From Dichomitus squalens LYAD-421 SS1 (Eukaryota > Basidiomycota > Agaricomycetes > Polyporales > Polyporaceae), in assembly GCF_000275845.1 (NCBI RefSeq), contig NW_006766904.1:124001-188000 (forward strand): a stretch of DNA of 64,000 nucleotides. The letters run 5' to 3'. A program made the position numbers and the translations under genes. How positions within the stretch are numbered: the first letter of the stretch is position 1; every line of letters begins with the position of its first letter. This document shows, in pieces, positions 22,099 through 35,715 of the stretch. The notes under the pieces are model-generated. The model had not been told where the DNA came from and ran no database searches. It saw only the letters and a list, made by a program, of their open reading frames with translations.

Positions 22099-24201
22099 AT
22101 GCACTCCGATGCCTTTGATGTTATTCCTTTCGAGGTGTGTGTCTCCCCTGCCTACCTGCCTGAGCCCATACCCATGAGGCGTTCTAGGACATAAAGGGAG
22201 ATTGGAAGAAGCTTGGCTCGGGCTCGTTTGGCAATGTCTATAAGGGTAAGTGCCCTCGCGTCCCATCGGACCGCTGGTGGGACGCGGCAACTGTGGTCTC
22301 GAGGCGCAAGGGCCGCTTGCTCACATCAATATGCGGTTTTGTAGGGAACTACCTGGGCATTGATGTTGCGATCAAGGAAGTCTTGCCCTCAAATGACTAT
22401 GACGTCGCGAAGTACTTCGAGCGAGAATGGCGGCTCATGAAGTGAGTGCCTGCCCCTTCATTTCACATGTGGTCGAGCATGCCGACAAAACAGCATCTTT
22501 TAGGGAGGCACGCCATCCGAACGTCGTGCTCTACCTTGGTCTCTCCCGTGCACCAGACGGGCGCATCTTCATCATATCCGAGTTCATCGAGAACGGAAAC
22601 CTCCGCATGTACATCCATGACAAGACCAAGCCCTTTCCCTGGCGCCTCCGCATGTCCTTTGCGACGGACATTGCCCGTGCGCTTGCTTACCTTCACGCAC
22701 GGAAGTGCATACACCGGGACCTCAAGGGCGAAAACCTACTCGTGACAGCCAACTGCCGGCTGAAGATCACGGACTTTGGCTTCGCGCGGATCGCGGCTCG
22801 GAACGAGGAAGAAAGCAAGCGTCTTACCTTCTGTGGTACGGATTCATACATGTCCCCCGAGATCCTTCTCGGGAACGAGTTCGACCTGCCCACCGACATC
22901 TTCTCGCTGGGAGTCATTTTCTGCGAGATCCTTGCGCGCAAGCTTGCGGACGATCACACCTTCCGCCGGACACCACCGTTGTTTAACATCGATGAGGACG
23001 AGGTCCGGAGATTAGCTAGTCCGGGATGCCCCCCTCCTTTCATCCAGCTCGCTCTGGACTGTCTGGTACAGGTTCCAAGCCAGCGGCCAACGACTCGGGA
23101 GATTCTTGACCGGCTGCGGGGGATCGAGGCCGAGGTGCTTGCACGGCCATCCGAAGACGACATCCATCTGGGTACTGTCAAGTTTATGAGCGGGATGCGT
23201 AGACCCGGCGCCGCTCCTCGCATCCCGAGCTTTGGCATGGGTGTCGGCCCACAAGCCAACTCGAAACTCGCGACCGCGGATAGCGACGATAGCGACGATG
23301 AGTTCGCGGCTGCAGTTGAAGGCCTGAGCAAGCTCGACTTGCACAGTGCCTGGAGCGACAACACGGATGGTGAGTTTCTCCACTCTTGTTGCTCACCTGT
23401 TGGATGCTGACCAAAACAGGTAATTCGAGTCACAACAGCGCACAGCCTCTCATCGACAGCACGTCGAGCTCGTACTCGGACTACAGCACGACTGTCGTTC
23501 GGGGGCACTCACCAACGTACACCGATGCCGCGCCACCCTCATTGTCTTCCATTCTCACCATCCGGCCTTCTCCTAATCCGAATGGCTCTGACGATCTCAC
23601 GGACCACCCCCTTGCGGTCGGTGCGCATGCACCTACCCCTACCACGACAGATTCGATGCTCTCCATCGAGTCATACCACACCGCATCTTCCTCGTCCATC
23701 ATTACGCCCTCGATCGCAGCCGCCACAGAGGGCGGATCGACTATTCGTGGGTCCGCGACGGTACCCATGGTCCACAGGTTCACACTCATCAAGCCCGGCT
23801 CGAAGCGCAACTCGAACGGGAAAGACACGCAGCATGAACCGCACGGCAGGAGCACGTCTCCGTCTCGCTCGACGGAGGCAATTTGGAGCCCATTGGAGTT
23901 GTTCTTCTCGAGCACATTGCTGAGCGCTAAGTGCGACGTTTGTGCGAAGCGGCTCGGGTGGAAGCCTGTTCTGGAGTGCGACGACTGTGGCATGAAGTAC
24001 GTCACCGATTTTGTCCGGTCGCTATGTTGGTGATGATGCTAATAATTTCCTTTTAGGACCCACATCAAGTGCGGCGACCTTGCTCCCGCGGATTGCGGTC
24101 TTCGCATGCGGAATGTGGACCACGCGCAGACCGTGACCCCGCCGACTTCGCCGCCTGCGAAGTTGCCCAAGCTCAACGGAAAGAACTCCTCGCCTCGTTA
24201 A
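22099..24201 (+). CDS. LIMK/TESK-like (TKL) protein kinase with C-terminal C1 zinc domain
   Basis: Six exons give 592 residues: 22099-22134, 22188-22245, 22345-22441, 22504-23369, 23420-23996, 24057-24201. The kinase domain (about 15-295) has a glycine loop GSGSFGNVY at 22-30, the ATP lysine in VAIK at 42, a catalytic loop HRDLKGEN with Asp136, DFG at 154-156 and activation segment FCGTDSYMSPEIL, so it should be active. A Ser/Thr-rich linker with acidic DSDDSDDEF follows. The C-terminus has C1-type cysteines (CDVC, then CDDC, then H-x2-C-x7-C) as in phorbol-ester/diacylglycerol domains, but the first histidine of the motif (HRFTLIKPGS) is unusually far upstream. The kinase part resembles the LIMK/TESK branch; cofilin as a target is only a possibility. 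Confidence 0.92.
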
Positions 24202-25057
24202 CCGATTCAATAGGTTTCAACATGGTCGGGTTGGGCATGTTCGGCAAATGAACTACTTCTGCAATTACTTATCACTATCCGTACGACCTTATGACCGTCA
24301 CGATTCCAACTGCGTCGCTGTCTGTTGTCAAGATACCGCACACTTCGCACTGTGTCCGTCAACACATGTGTATGCCCCCGTTTTCTTGCCCCTCCCTTCC
24401 ATCCTGTTCTGTGCGCTCCCCTTGACTTGTGCAGTTCTTACGTTCTTGTGATGCCCGACATGATCACGAATTTTTCTTCGCTCAGAGCGTTCCGTTCCTG
24501 TCCTCTATCTATCACTCATCCATCCGTCCATCCATCCATCTCGCAACGGACCTTGTCGAACGATGGCAGCAGCACATGTCGATGTAACTTTATCCCGGCC
24601 TTCTGGCCTCGTAATGGTTAACCTTGTGACCTCCTGTTCTTCCGCTGGCTTCCGAGGGTAGCAAGCGGGAGGCTAGATGTGATGCCCACCGTTTCCTGCC
24701 TGCTCACACTGGGGGCATTGACCTATAAGACGAAGTGTCCCATCGTAGGGGCATCGTGAGCTGGGTCACGTTGAGAGAGCCATGTCTGCCCGCGTCCCAC
24801 ATTTATTTTATGCTTGCCGCACCGACGGGTCGTGACGTACTAGTAGTAGCAGTGTGTGACCTAATGGAGGCGTGATGAACGCGACAGGACGCGTGCAAGT
24901 ATTAAGTAGATCGACGCGTTTCCTTTTCGGGGGCGTGTCAAGAAAATCCAGCGAAGGTGGCAGTCGAGGCTCGCGCGCGACCGAGTCATTCCCCCCTCAG
25001 CTCCCTTCAAATCTCTCGCTCTCATCCTCTCGTCTTCACCTCATCGGCCAATCCGAC
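24202..25057. other. intergenic; kinase 3' region and ARG1 promoter
   Basis: 856 bp with no convincing gene. It holds an imperfect CATC tract at 24517-24540. Confidence 0.6.
24517..24540. repeat. (CATC)n-like microsatellite
   Basis: Six tetranucleotide units, one of them altered (CGTC). Confidence 0.8.
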
Positions 25058-26652
25058 ATGCCAGAGTCCAAGGGCCGCGTTCTCCTCGCCTACTCCGGAG
25101 GTCTTGGTCAGTCTTCAAACCCTCCCATCGCTTTCGCATCTGGCGGAGCATGATCTCAGCCGACCGACTGATAATCTCCCTCGCGCTCGTTCAGACACCT
25201 CATGTATCCTCGCTTGGCTCATCGAACAGGGCTATGAAGTCATCGCGTTCATGGCCGATGTCGGTCAGGAGGAGGTACGGTTACTGATTGGGACATGAGG
25301 GATGGCGTGATTGCGAAGGACCCTGAACTCATCCGATCTCCATTATAGGACTTCGAGGCTGCGCGCAAGAAGGCTCTCGCTGTTGGTGCGAAGAAGTTCT
25401 ACCTCGAGGTGCGCGTCCATAGCAGTCGTGCAACCCGGAATGATTTTGACTGATCCCGCCTGCTCGGCGTTTGAGTAGGACTTGAAGCGCGAGTTCGTTA
25501 CTGAGCTAATCTACCCCGCACTCCAGGCGAACTGCATCTACGAGGTGCGCACCTTGCCTTTCAGTATACGCATATGCATCAATCATCGCATATCCCCAGA
25601 ATGTCTACCTGCTCGGCACTTCCCTCGCGCGCCCCATCATTGCCCGCGGCATGATGTCTGTCGCCGAGAAGGAGGGCTGCGACTACGTCTCGCACGGCTG
25701 CACCGGCAAGGGCAACGACCAGGTCCGCTTTGAGCTCGCCTTCTACGGCCTCAAGCCCGACATCAAGGTCATCGCCCCCTGGCGCATCCCCGAGTTCTAC
25801 CGCCGCTTCGCCGGCCGCCAGGCGCTCCTCGCCTACGCCGCCGAGAAAAACATCCCCGTCCAGCAGACCGCGGCGAAGCCCTGGTCGACGGACGAGAACC
25901 TCTTCCACATCTCGTACGAGGCCGGCATCCTCGAGGACCCCAACACGACGCCCCCCGCGGACATGTGGAAGCTCACGGTCGACCCCGAGCTCGCGCCGCA
26001 GACGCCGCAGCGGATCTCGATCGAGTTCGCGCAGGGCCTGCCCGTGAAGGTCGAGGTGCCGGACGAGGGCAAGACGTACACGGACGGCGTGGAGATCTTC
26101 CTCGCGCTGAACGCGCTCGCGCGCAAGCACGGGATCGGGCGGATCGACATCGTCGAGAACCGGTTCATCGGCGTCAAGTCGCGCGGGTGCTACGAGTCCC
26201 CGGGCGCGACGATCCTGCGCGCGGCGCACGTCGACCTCGAGGGCCTCACGCTCGACCGCAACGTGCGCGCGCTGCGCGACCAGTTCGTCACGATCGAGCT
26301 GAGCCGGATACTGTACAACGGGCACTGGTTCACGCCCGAGCGCGAGTTCGTCGCGAGCGCGATCCCCGCGAGCCAGCGCACGGTGAACGGCGTCGTCAGG
26401 CTGAAGCTGTACAAGGGGAACGTGGTCGTCGAGGGGCGCGTCTCGGACGAGGGCCTGTACGACGAGAAGGAGAGCTCGATGGACGAGCTGGGCGGGTTCG
26501 AGCCCACGGACACGACGGGCTTCATCGCGATCGAGTCGATCCGGATCAAAAAGTGAGTGGACGCGTGGGTGTGCGGACCGTGCTAGGCGGTGTGTGCTGA
26601 TTTTTGGGCTCGCAGGTGGGCACAGGCGAACATCCGCAAGGGCCGCGTTTGA
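25058..26652 (+). CDS. ARG1: argininosuccinate synthase
   Basis: Six exons give 414 residues: 25058-25106, 25195-25274, 25349-25408, 25479-25544, 25600-26552, 26616-26652, close to yeast Arg1 (420). The enzyme joins citrulline and aspartate using ATP in the urea/arginine pathway. The N-terminus carries the ATP pyrophosphatase loop AYSGGLDTS, formed across the first intron, and the HGCTGKGNDQVRFE block of the active site is at about residue 116. The large fifth exon is much more GC-rich at third positions than neighbouring genes, which also creates a long antisense open frame (25579-26691). Intron 1 splits the loop codon for Asp. Confidence 0.98.
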
Positions 26653-27403
26653 GTCTCGTATGACTAGCAGGGAGGGTCGACCAAAAATCATATAGACTGT
26701 AATATCATCCCAGTATGTACGTGTCGTTGAGTGTGGGAGATGGAGTCAATGGACGATATATTAGACAGGCATCCTGTGCTCGAAGTGCGTGTCACATGTA
26801 TTTCCCGAGGCCGCGTGTTGCTTTTCCTGGGGGGACCTACACATCGGAGCACCGCTCTTCCACAGCGTAAGATCAGCTTGCCAGTGAGCAATCTGTCGTC
26901 TCAGTCATCAGGAAGTCTTAATTCGGCTGTCTCTTGTGCTGAGATGTCGTAACAAAGCGAAATATGCTACCAGTATACTACTGGAGCATGGGGTACAGCT
27001 ACATGAAGTACAGTCGGTCAATCATCTTGTCTGGTCAGACCATAGGAGTGATCGGAGAGGAGCGACCGCACAGAGTGACGGCTCGCTAGGGAGAAAAGTC
27101 AATATACCGTTACTCCTTCTAGATCCCGCGGAAAGAAAACCATTTGCAGAAATGGATGGACTCGGCCTCCAGACTACAGAGAGTACGTGTAGGTATTTAC
27201 ACAGCAAGGGTGTCGTTTCTATCACTGGCAACGTGGACAGTCCCAGCAACATCACAGGCGCTTAGACTACCAAAACAAGATCGGGCGGGCCGAGCGTGAA
27301 CGCGTCTCTTGCCCCTCCACGGTGACCGTCCTTGTCTTCTGTCTCCTCCAACCTCCCTCACTCTCGCTCGGCAGCCTCTTCGGCCACTACAACATCTCTT
27401 GCG
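26653..27403. other. intergenic, no gene seen
   Basis: 751 bp between ARG1 and SFT2; short frames only. Confidence 0.6.
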
Positions 27404-28338
27404 ATGCCTGCACAGTCCACAGAACAGTCGTTCCGTGACAATCTCTCTCAATTTCGCTGGTCGCGGGGCAATAATGACGACTCACAACAAAACACTTCAA
27501 CAGGCGGCTCCAATCCCTTCTCTCGATTTTACAATGCCATTGGTAATGGCTACGTACCATTGCGCTCCAGCGAAAGGTCCAACGAGGAGGAGGCGTACTT
27601 TGCATTGTCGCGGTGGGAGAGGTGCGTGCGCTACTGCGGTCCATATCCCTTCCGGGGGGTGCTCACGCAACTGCTACCCTACGTCGTTGTCGGGGTGTAG
27701 GTTACTGGGTTTTGGGGCGTGCTTGATTGGAGCTGCAGTGTGCTTCTTCGTAGCGTTCTTGACAGTACCTATGATCGTGCTCCGACCGGCCAAGTTCGCC
27801 CTCGCCTTCAGGTATAACAGCCCGTTCCATGTTGCGTGCGTTAGCTCACGTTTGTGATCATTGTAGTCTGGGGAGTTTGCTGGTGATGTTTGGGTGAGTT
27901 TTACGCTTGCATGGTCTGGCCGAGGAAGGCTTCACGACTGCCCTGTAGATTCTCGGTCCTCGTCGGACCCATAAATCACGTCAAACATCTCATCTCGAAA
28001 GAACGCCTGCCGTTCTCCGTCACATACCTTGCAAGTCTTGGACTCACACTATACTTTTCGCTAGGGGTAAGAGACAACCATGCTTACTCAATGCCCGCGA
28101 AACTCAGTGCGGCGTCTAGGCTCACTCGTATCTTGGATCACTTATTGGTGCTATTGTTCAAGTACGCCCGCTAGTCCACATCCGTTAGCTCCCATCGCTA
28201 TAGCGTTAATCGGAATACTTCCTCTAGGTTGTTGCTCTCGTCTCGTACGTCGCCGCCTACTTCCCTGGAGGCACGCAGACTCTCCGCTTTGGCGGTCAAA
28301 TGGCCCTTCGTGGTGCCGGTAGCCTACTACCCATCTAG
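27404..28338 (+). CDS. SFT2: Sft2-family vesicle transport protein
   Basis: Six exons give 208 residues: 27404-27621, 27701-27811, 27867-27893, 27949-28066, 28120-28161, 28228-28338. After a polar cytosolic N-terminus of about 70 residues, four closely spaced hydrophobic segments follow, with family features [16 protein letters not shown], the RPAKFALAF loop, GPINHVKHL and [17 protein letters not shown]. Sft2 is a Golgi membrane protein that aids fusion of endosome-derived vesicles with the late Golgi, redundantly with Got1. The third exon is only 27 nt. The C-terminal [16 protein letters not shown] is also typical. It converges tail to tail with NUP192. Confidence 0.93.
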
Positions 28339-28680
28339 CCATGCACTTGGCACCCGCTCCTTGCTGGTTCACTGGCATATTTCCTGTTTTTGTATGCACA
28401 TTTGTACACGTTATGCACTTCAGACGGATCCTTCAATCATTCCTGCTTTCGATCATTCTTGCATGCTGCCGAATCTCATTGACAAGAAGCGAAAGAGAAG
28501 AGAACTCAGCGCGGACGCTGCTTGCTGGGTTGTCGCTACATTATAACTTATTTTACAATTGTTGCTGTCGTGAACACGGAACAAGATGTGATATATCCCA
28601 TCGCAAGAACGTGAAGAATCAGAGCATGAAGACAGTCCAAGTTGTCAGACATGATGCATGATGAGTGGGCATGATTGGGA
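28339..28680. other. short convergent spacer SFT2/NUP192
   Basis: 342 bp holding both 3' untranslated regions; nothing else seen. Confidence 0.7.
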
Positions 28681-31600
28681 TCAGTATGCAAGTAGCCCAT
28701 TTTGCGGCGCGTCGCCGTTGCGCGGCTCGGCCTCAACCTCCTCCAACCCTGCCGTATCCGCAAGTCGACGCGCCATGACTGTTCGGTAGCTCTCGTACGA
28801 ACGCCATTCCGCTCCTAGCGTCTCCTCGCTCTGTACACCATAGGCGTGAGGTCCCGTCACTACGAATCGAGCTTGGGTAAAACTTACGAGGTCGAGTGAT
28901 TGCAACGCCGACAGCACGGGCACGAGCCTACGCTGTACCTCTGTCCGAAGCGTATCCACATCCGGCGAAGACGCGAGTCGCATAGTGTGCGCAATAGCAC
29001 CCTTGAGATCTGGGTTGTTGATGTGCTTGCCCTCCAAGTAGAACGCAAGGTGTCTCCACAGCAGGAGGAGTAGCATCTCCAACGAGTCTACGACGCGAAG
29101 ATGTTAGCGTGTCTGCCTAAGTCTCTATCACAGCGAACCACACTTACTTAGTATAGCTAGCGAGCGCCTCTTAGCACCGGCCCGCCACGATGCGAGCTCG
29201 CGACCGACGAGAGTCTGTCTCTGCCGCATGTCGAGATTCTCCAGAAGGGCCGGGTCAGAGATTTGGACGATCTGAATAGGCGGTAATGATCGATCGACGG
29301 TCAATGATGTAACATATGTGATGCGCGGGGTCAATGTCAGACTAGCTCCAGCTTAGGAAGGAGATTACGAACCTCTTGGATATTGTCCACCCTGATGTGG
29401 TCCTTGGATGCGAGCTCGGCAGAGAGGTCGACTATGCGCATCAGGACCTGCGCGAGGTTGCGACAAAGATCATCGAGGGCTTCGATTGCATCGCCGATAC
29501 TGGGTACTGTGGCTGTTGGAAGAAGTCAGGAGATCTCTGACGCTACAATTATCCTCGACACGAGAACAACACACCAATAAACCTAGTCGGCCGCTCGTCA
29601 TGCTTGGGCGTCGTGATCGCTTGAGAGAACACCAACGTGAAGTCGGCTTCTGTAAATTCGCTCGCGGTCCCGAGATATGAGATGATAGCATTCTTCAACT
29701 GTTCGTCTTTGATGTGGACTGCGGCGCGGAATTTCGATTGAGGAGCGTACTCTGGATTCAGGATTTATTCAGCACAATCGAGGAGAACGCTGGGGAAGAT
29801 GAGCCCACCAAGTGATTGAGTGCTCGCATCAGCCAGCTCTGCGTCAGTTTGGGGTTTGACGGCTTCTGTCCAATGGGGATCGCTCAAGACCTTCGCAGCC
29901 AGGCTGGATATGGCACCGTGTAGGGCTCCAAAGCCGGAGCTCGAAAGCTACAGTAACAACATCAGCAGTGGTCACGAATCATACCTGAAGGGAGACAATC
30001 TCACCAGCTCAGTCCTCGGGACAAGGTGAACCACACTGCTGCACAAAGCAACTAGAAGGCGCATCTCCTCCAGAATCGAGATTGAGAGCTCGTCCACTTC
30101 GTTCTTCAAGAGTAGAACGGCTGTGTCCCGATGCTGCGACAAGAATTGCAGGGCCTATATCGACAATGAGCCGTCTTGTAGCATTGATGGAAGGGAATCA
30201 GTCACTTACATGGTTTGCGGCGGTGGTGTGCTTGGGACCCAACGCGATCAGCATGCCGCTCACTAGTTGCAACGCAGGCAAGAAAAGCTGGTGGTAGCGC
30301 TGAATTGCAGATGGAAGGAAATTGTCGCGATCTGTACACAGATGTAAACCAGCCAAGTATACGAACTAACATCGGTGTACATACCGAGGAAGGCCTGGTC
30401 TGCCTCTGGCCGCGCGTCGAGATAGTCGCACTCTCCGAGGACGGGAAGTACACGCGCCTCAAGGAGTCGCTCTGCGCCTTGCCGTGTCTGGGCCATTCGA
30501 ACGAGTAGCGACATCTTGGCCTCATAGACATAGAGAGGGTTTAGGTCATCTATGCTCGTCGATTTCTCAGTCACATAGCGGGGATGAAAGAAGAAACAAC
30601 ACTCACCGGGATCAGGCTTAAGCACGGCTTGCAAGACGAGATCCGATTCCTTCAATCCACGTACGAACCCAGCTAAGAAACCTTGCCGCGCTAGTGCGGC
30701 TAGGGTCGACGAATGCTTCTCCCACCGCGACAGACGAACCAAGGAGTCCAGCAGCATGAACGCTACCGTCTTCCAGACCTCTGTGCCGTCTATGGCATCG
30801 CGGGAGACAATTGCAATCAGGCGTTCCGTAGCTGGCTTCAAGATCGCAATGCTGGCTTGGATTAGGGATGCTCCCGCGGAAGATGACCGCCCAAGCTGGC
30901 CTGAGACCGAGACGAGGGACAAACTTTCGATGAGCTCGTCTCGAGGCGACAAGGAGGACGAGAGACCCCCCGAGGCGTCTTCGCCTTGACCTTCCACTTC
31001 TTCTGCATGAAGAACAAGGTGCAAGTAGTTGACCAGAGCAGCATACAAGTTACCGCGGACGAGCTCGATACGATTGTGATCCATGATGCATTCCAGAACG
31101 CTTCGAAGGAGCACGTTCAGACGCTCTGTGGGAAGTGCTCCGGCTTCGACGTCGCCTCCTGCCGTTTGCATGAGGACTTGGTGACGACGGTCCTCCCGCA
31201 GCTTCGTGATAACCGACAAGATGGTCTCCGCTAGGAGGACCGCGGTGGACTCGTGGATATTCGAAGAGCGAAGGGAGTTGGGGAGAACATGAAGCAGGTC
31301 AAAGAGCATGTTCTCTCGGCGGTCGAAGGGTAGACGGTCGAAGCACTTCATCAGTGCCATGTCGAGCAGCCTACGCCACGACTCGTAGCCCGAGGCTGCG
31401 GCATAGCGGATCTTCCTCCTATGGTTCTCGATTGCGCAGCTCTCTAGGATGTAGTTAGTCTCGGCCTCCAGAGCATCCGCATGGGCCTTCGTTGCAACGC
31501 GGCCTTGGAGATGAAGCGTCCTCTTGGCGAGTGTCAAAAGCGACAGCAGAGCCGTCCGATCCACGACCTCGCAGCCTGACTCGTCGACACGCAGGCAAGA

Positions 31601-34600
31601 CTGCAGGTTCAGCTGCCCCAGGAACTCGAGATTTTGAGGCTGGACGACCAGGCTATCCGACCAGTCGAAATCCAAAGACTGTACCAGCTCAATCATCCTG
31701 AGATGAGACTGGCCGACCTCGCGGAACGGCTTGAACAATTGTACATCCCACGGCTCGGGCGCACCCTCGAGATAGTCTTCCTCATTGCCGAACATGAGCT
31801 CCAGCAGCTCTGAGACACTTTTCTGGTGACCCTTGTTAGTGAGAACGTGGAGATCCAAAGCGACGAGGTCGAGAATCCAAGAGCGGAGCTTGAGGAAGGA
31901 CGCCGTTGTGGTGACAGTGGTTACCACACGGGAACCATCGCTATACTGGATTTCGATGAAGGGAGACTGCTCAGTCTCCGGAACTTTGAAGGGGATCGCA
32001 GCGAGGTGCCGCGAGAAGAAGTCTTCGCGCGTGCGGAGGTACCGCATCGTAGGCTCCGACGTGCGTGGATGCTGGCAAAGCTGGAAGACGACATGGTAGC
32101 AGCGCTCAGCAAACGCAGGGAGGGTGATGAATAGCGGTTCTCCAAGCGTCTGCCTCCTCTCCTTGCCCTTCAAACGGGGTACACCGAAGTTGAGCAGGTC
32201 GAGAATCGCGTGCACACAAGAGCGGCGCGCGCCGAGTGCGTGAGGATCTTGGATCGATTTGTCCGGAGAGGCGGCACCGAAGAGGAGGAAATGCGCAACA
32301 TTGGGATGAGGGCGGCCAGAATGCGTGTTCTGGATGAATAGGTCCAGGATGGTCAGTCGGATCGCCTGGGTGAGCAAGTCAGAGGGCCCCTCCGCGTCTG
32401 GCGCGCCAGCACCTGTTGTCTGTTCCGCAGTCGTTTCGGCTGTTTCGACATCGACCGCAACATGGGTGTCCAGGGCATGGAGGTAGCCTTCGAGGATACG
32501 AATTGACTCACTGCTGCGGTCAATCAGAAGAGCCAACTGGGTTAAAGCAGTGGAAGAGGCCAACGCCGTGATGATTTTGACGCTGAGGAGTACGAGCTCG
32601 GGATAGGAAGGGTAGCAGATGTACGCCGCAACGGCAGGAACATAGTCGGGAGTAAAGGACAGGGCCTGATCGAAGCGGATGAAGTACGAGACAGGGGGGA
32701 CGTCGCCGGTTATCGCAGGTTCGTTGAGTTCGGCCAGAAGAGGCAGGAAGACATCGAGGAAGATATCCTGGATTTCAAGGACGCGGTGGATGATCCTCAA
32801 AACACGGGTGATAGTCATACGGTAGTACGGCTCTTCCTCTGCCAGTCCTTTCTCGAAGCCATCCAGTCCTTCCACCAGATACGACAAAATGGAGGCCTGG
32901 AGAGGAGTCGCAGTGAGAAGGCGCCTCAACAACTCGAAACCGGGGTGTATCACGAGGTGCACGACTGCCTCCTTGCTGGGTTGGAGCTCCTCGATGGTCG
33001 TGACAAGGGACTCGAGGTCGAAGCTCGCGAGTGCGCGTTCGATGAAGCAGAGGCAGAGGTCATTCATCCGCCACCTATCCGACGGACGAATGTACTCCCG
33101 GGATGGGATACGCGCAAACACGTTGTCGACCACGAAAGACACGAAAGGCCCGATACCAGGGGTCCGATACGGCGCCCCTAGCGACTCGGGGATGGTGTTG
33201 ATGGGTGTAGGGTCGGACACGCGCTCGCGCAACGGGATGCGCTTGGAAGTGTGGATGAGAGTAGCGAGGAGGTTGAGGAACGGAATTGTAGAGGGGTACA
33301 ACTTGTATACGGCTTCTACCTCGTCCAGCTCCAACTCGACGCCCCGTTCGACAGTGAGGCCAGAACCAGCACCGTGAACGATGCGGACATTGATCACTTC
33401 AAGTCTCTCCATCAGTGTCCAAATGGACTTACAGATCTCCACACCGGCCGCGCCTGCACCAGGAGCGCAGAATGCCGCAAGAGTATCAAAGACTGCACCC
33501 TTCAGCTCAAGAGGAAGGCCAAGAGGGATCAGCGAGACCATGGTAGGGATGGCACGGAATCGACCATGGCTGGAGATGTTGATGCGCGCGGGAATAGAGT
33601 TCGTGACGACGACAGACAAGAGACGCAGGAAGGATTGTGCTAGCAGCACATCCTGCTGCGAAAGCTGGACTTGTTGCGGACGCGACGGTGGAGGAGGCGA
33701 CTGGTGGTACTGACTGCCCCCATAACCCTGCTGAGGTCCCGCGATATGCTGGGGAGTGTTAGTCCGAGGGGGTTGGCCAGCTGCTGCCCACGACTCGAGT
33801 AACGAGAAGATGGAGCTCCAAGACACGGAAGGACCGGTGTTGAAATGGGCAGAGGACGTCGAAGCGGAAGGGGCGCCGGGCACAACGTCGCCACCACCAC
33901 GCACGAGGTAGTTGTACGCGAGCTCACTGCACTGTTGGCCGTTCGCAAGGCCTGACAGCATGTCAAAGAGAGCCATGGATACGTCGACATCACGAGCTTG
34001 AGTAGACCAGATAGACCATTGCAAGAATGCCGCCAGCTTCCCGGAGCTAAGCTCGACGTACTCCCTGTAAGTGGAGCGTTGCCCAGGAATGACAGTACCT
34101 GCTCCCCAAAAGTGAAGCGCGCGCTCAGGAGGGAGCAAACTGTAGAGCATCCCGATGAAGGAGAAGAGCATGGCCATGTCATTACGCGGAGAAGCTGTGG
34201 GTTTATCTTGTTCAGCAGCTCCAGAGCGCGATGTCCCTTGAGGGTGCGTGGAACGAAATATCCTTGTTCTGTCGGCACGAGCCCCCGCAAGCAAGAGGTC
34301 TTCCTGTCGCTGCTTGATCTTCCGCAGCTCAGAAGATGCCTGGGTGATCAATGAACGCACTAGGACCTCGCATGCATCAAGCAAGACCGGTCGAAAGTCG
34401 TCTGTAGGCAACTCGAGCTGCAAATCCTGCTCTGTAATGGTGAGAGTAGACGCGGCGTACGAGGTGGTCGTATGCGCCGTCTGCCTCTTCTGGAGGAGCA
34501 GAAGGGTGCGCGCAAGGTAAGTGAAACAGTCACCCTGGACCGCGTTCCAGATCTGCGTCTCCAGCTCATCTGATTTGAACCCATCCGTGTTCTCCAAGGC

Positions 34601-35715
34601 AGGATCCGCGCGACGCGCCGAGGCGAGGAACAGCGTCCACTTGAGAAGAATGGTAGCCTTAAGTCCAGGCTCTGGCCAGTCCTTCGTGACGTCCAGCTTA
34701 CGCTTCATCTCCGGCACCAGTTGTCCATCCGCGAGCAAGGCTTTGCGAGCCTGGCCACCGGGAGACTCAGGGTCCACAATATCGAAAGTGGCCATGAGAG
34801 TCGGAAGGATGTGGTACACCATAGGGTGGCGCGGGTTTCCACTGAGCCAGTCGACAATCTTGGGTATCTCCTTGGAAGAGACATGTCCCATACTTGCGAG
34901 GAGGTACAGTGCCACCGCAAGGGTGCGCCGTTCGTACTTCAAAGACTCGCACCGCGCGTTCAGGATGTCCGCACCCAGCCCCGCGTTTGGACCTATCCAA
35001 CGCGTCCAGATGTGCATCGAGTGGAATGCGCAATACGACTCACCTTGTGTTGGCGCCACCGTCTCGCTCCTCGCATTCTGCCTCGCCGCCTGCGCCTTTG
35101 CCAGCGCGTTCCCAACGCTGTGGATCTCCTGGAACAGCTTCATCGCCAACGACAACCCCGCACCCGCACGTCCTCCCGGATGCAGCAGCTGTTGCCGCAC
35201 GAACATCTCTATTCGCTGGTGGAGTGGCGACGCGTCCCCCGCCTCCGCGCGTGAAGCCGCCTGCAGGATCGTGCCTAAGCAGTCCGCCAACTCCCGCCGC
35301 CGCGTGTGGTACTCCATGATCGCTGCCTCAATGCATTGTTCTTGTGTGAGGTTCGGGTTGTGGGTCATGACATCTTGGAGGAGGCCCGCGACGTAACGTT
35401 CTGAACATTCCAGCTGCTGTGAGAGGAACATGGCTTGTCTGGCGAAGTCCGCGTTCACCGCGACGGAACGGCCATTGATCGTGATTTTCCCTATACAGAG
35501 GTTTATATATGCAACATATATGCGCAAGGCCGTCCAAACATACCTGACTCGAGCTCGCGTTGCTCCTGTGGATTTCGTGGTCCGACATCGTACAGGTTCA
35601 CTAGATGTGACCGGTGAGCCATGAGCTCCTCGAAAAACTCCTGTTCGCCATTTGGAAGCCCCCTCAAACTAAACGCAGCAGACAAGACTTCCCGCAGGCG
35701 CGAGACAGAAGCCAT
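28681..35715 (-). CDS. NUP192: inner-ring nucleoporin Nup192/Nup205
   Basis: Eleven exons give 2,142 residues: 35544-35715, 35044-35490, 30607-34992, 30385-30549, 30210-30331, 30005-30154, 29809-29947, 29575-29751, 29373-29512, 29148-29271, 28681-29087. Human NUP205 has 2,012 and yeast Nup192 1,683 residues. It is an all-helical solenoid scaffold of the nuclear pore inner ring that binds Nup93/Nic96 and Nup53. The N-terminus (MASVSRLREVLSAAFSL) and a block near NADFARQAMFLSQQLECSE fit the family; so do size and helical composition. One exon runs 4,386 nt without a break while the last 2 kb is cut by eight introns of 53-101 nt. The exon 8 donor was set at 29574 (GTGTGT) because an upstream GT would break frame. 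A Pro/Gln-rich loop lies near 33.7 kb. Confidence 0.93.

Noticed and set aside
25579..26691. 370-codon minus-strand open frame
   Set aside because: It is antisense to the large ARG1 exon and results from its strong GC bias at third positions.
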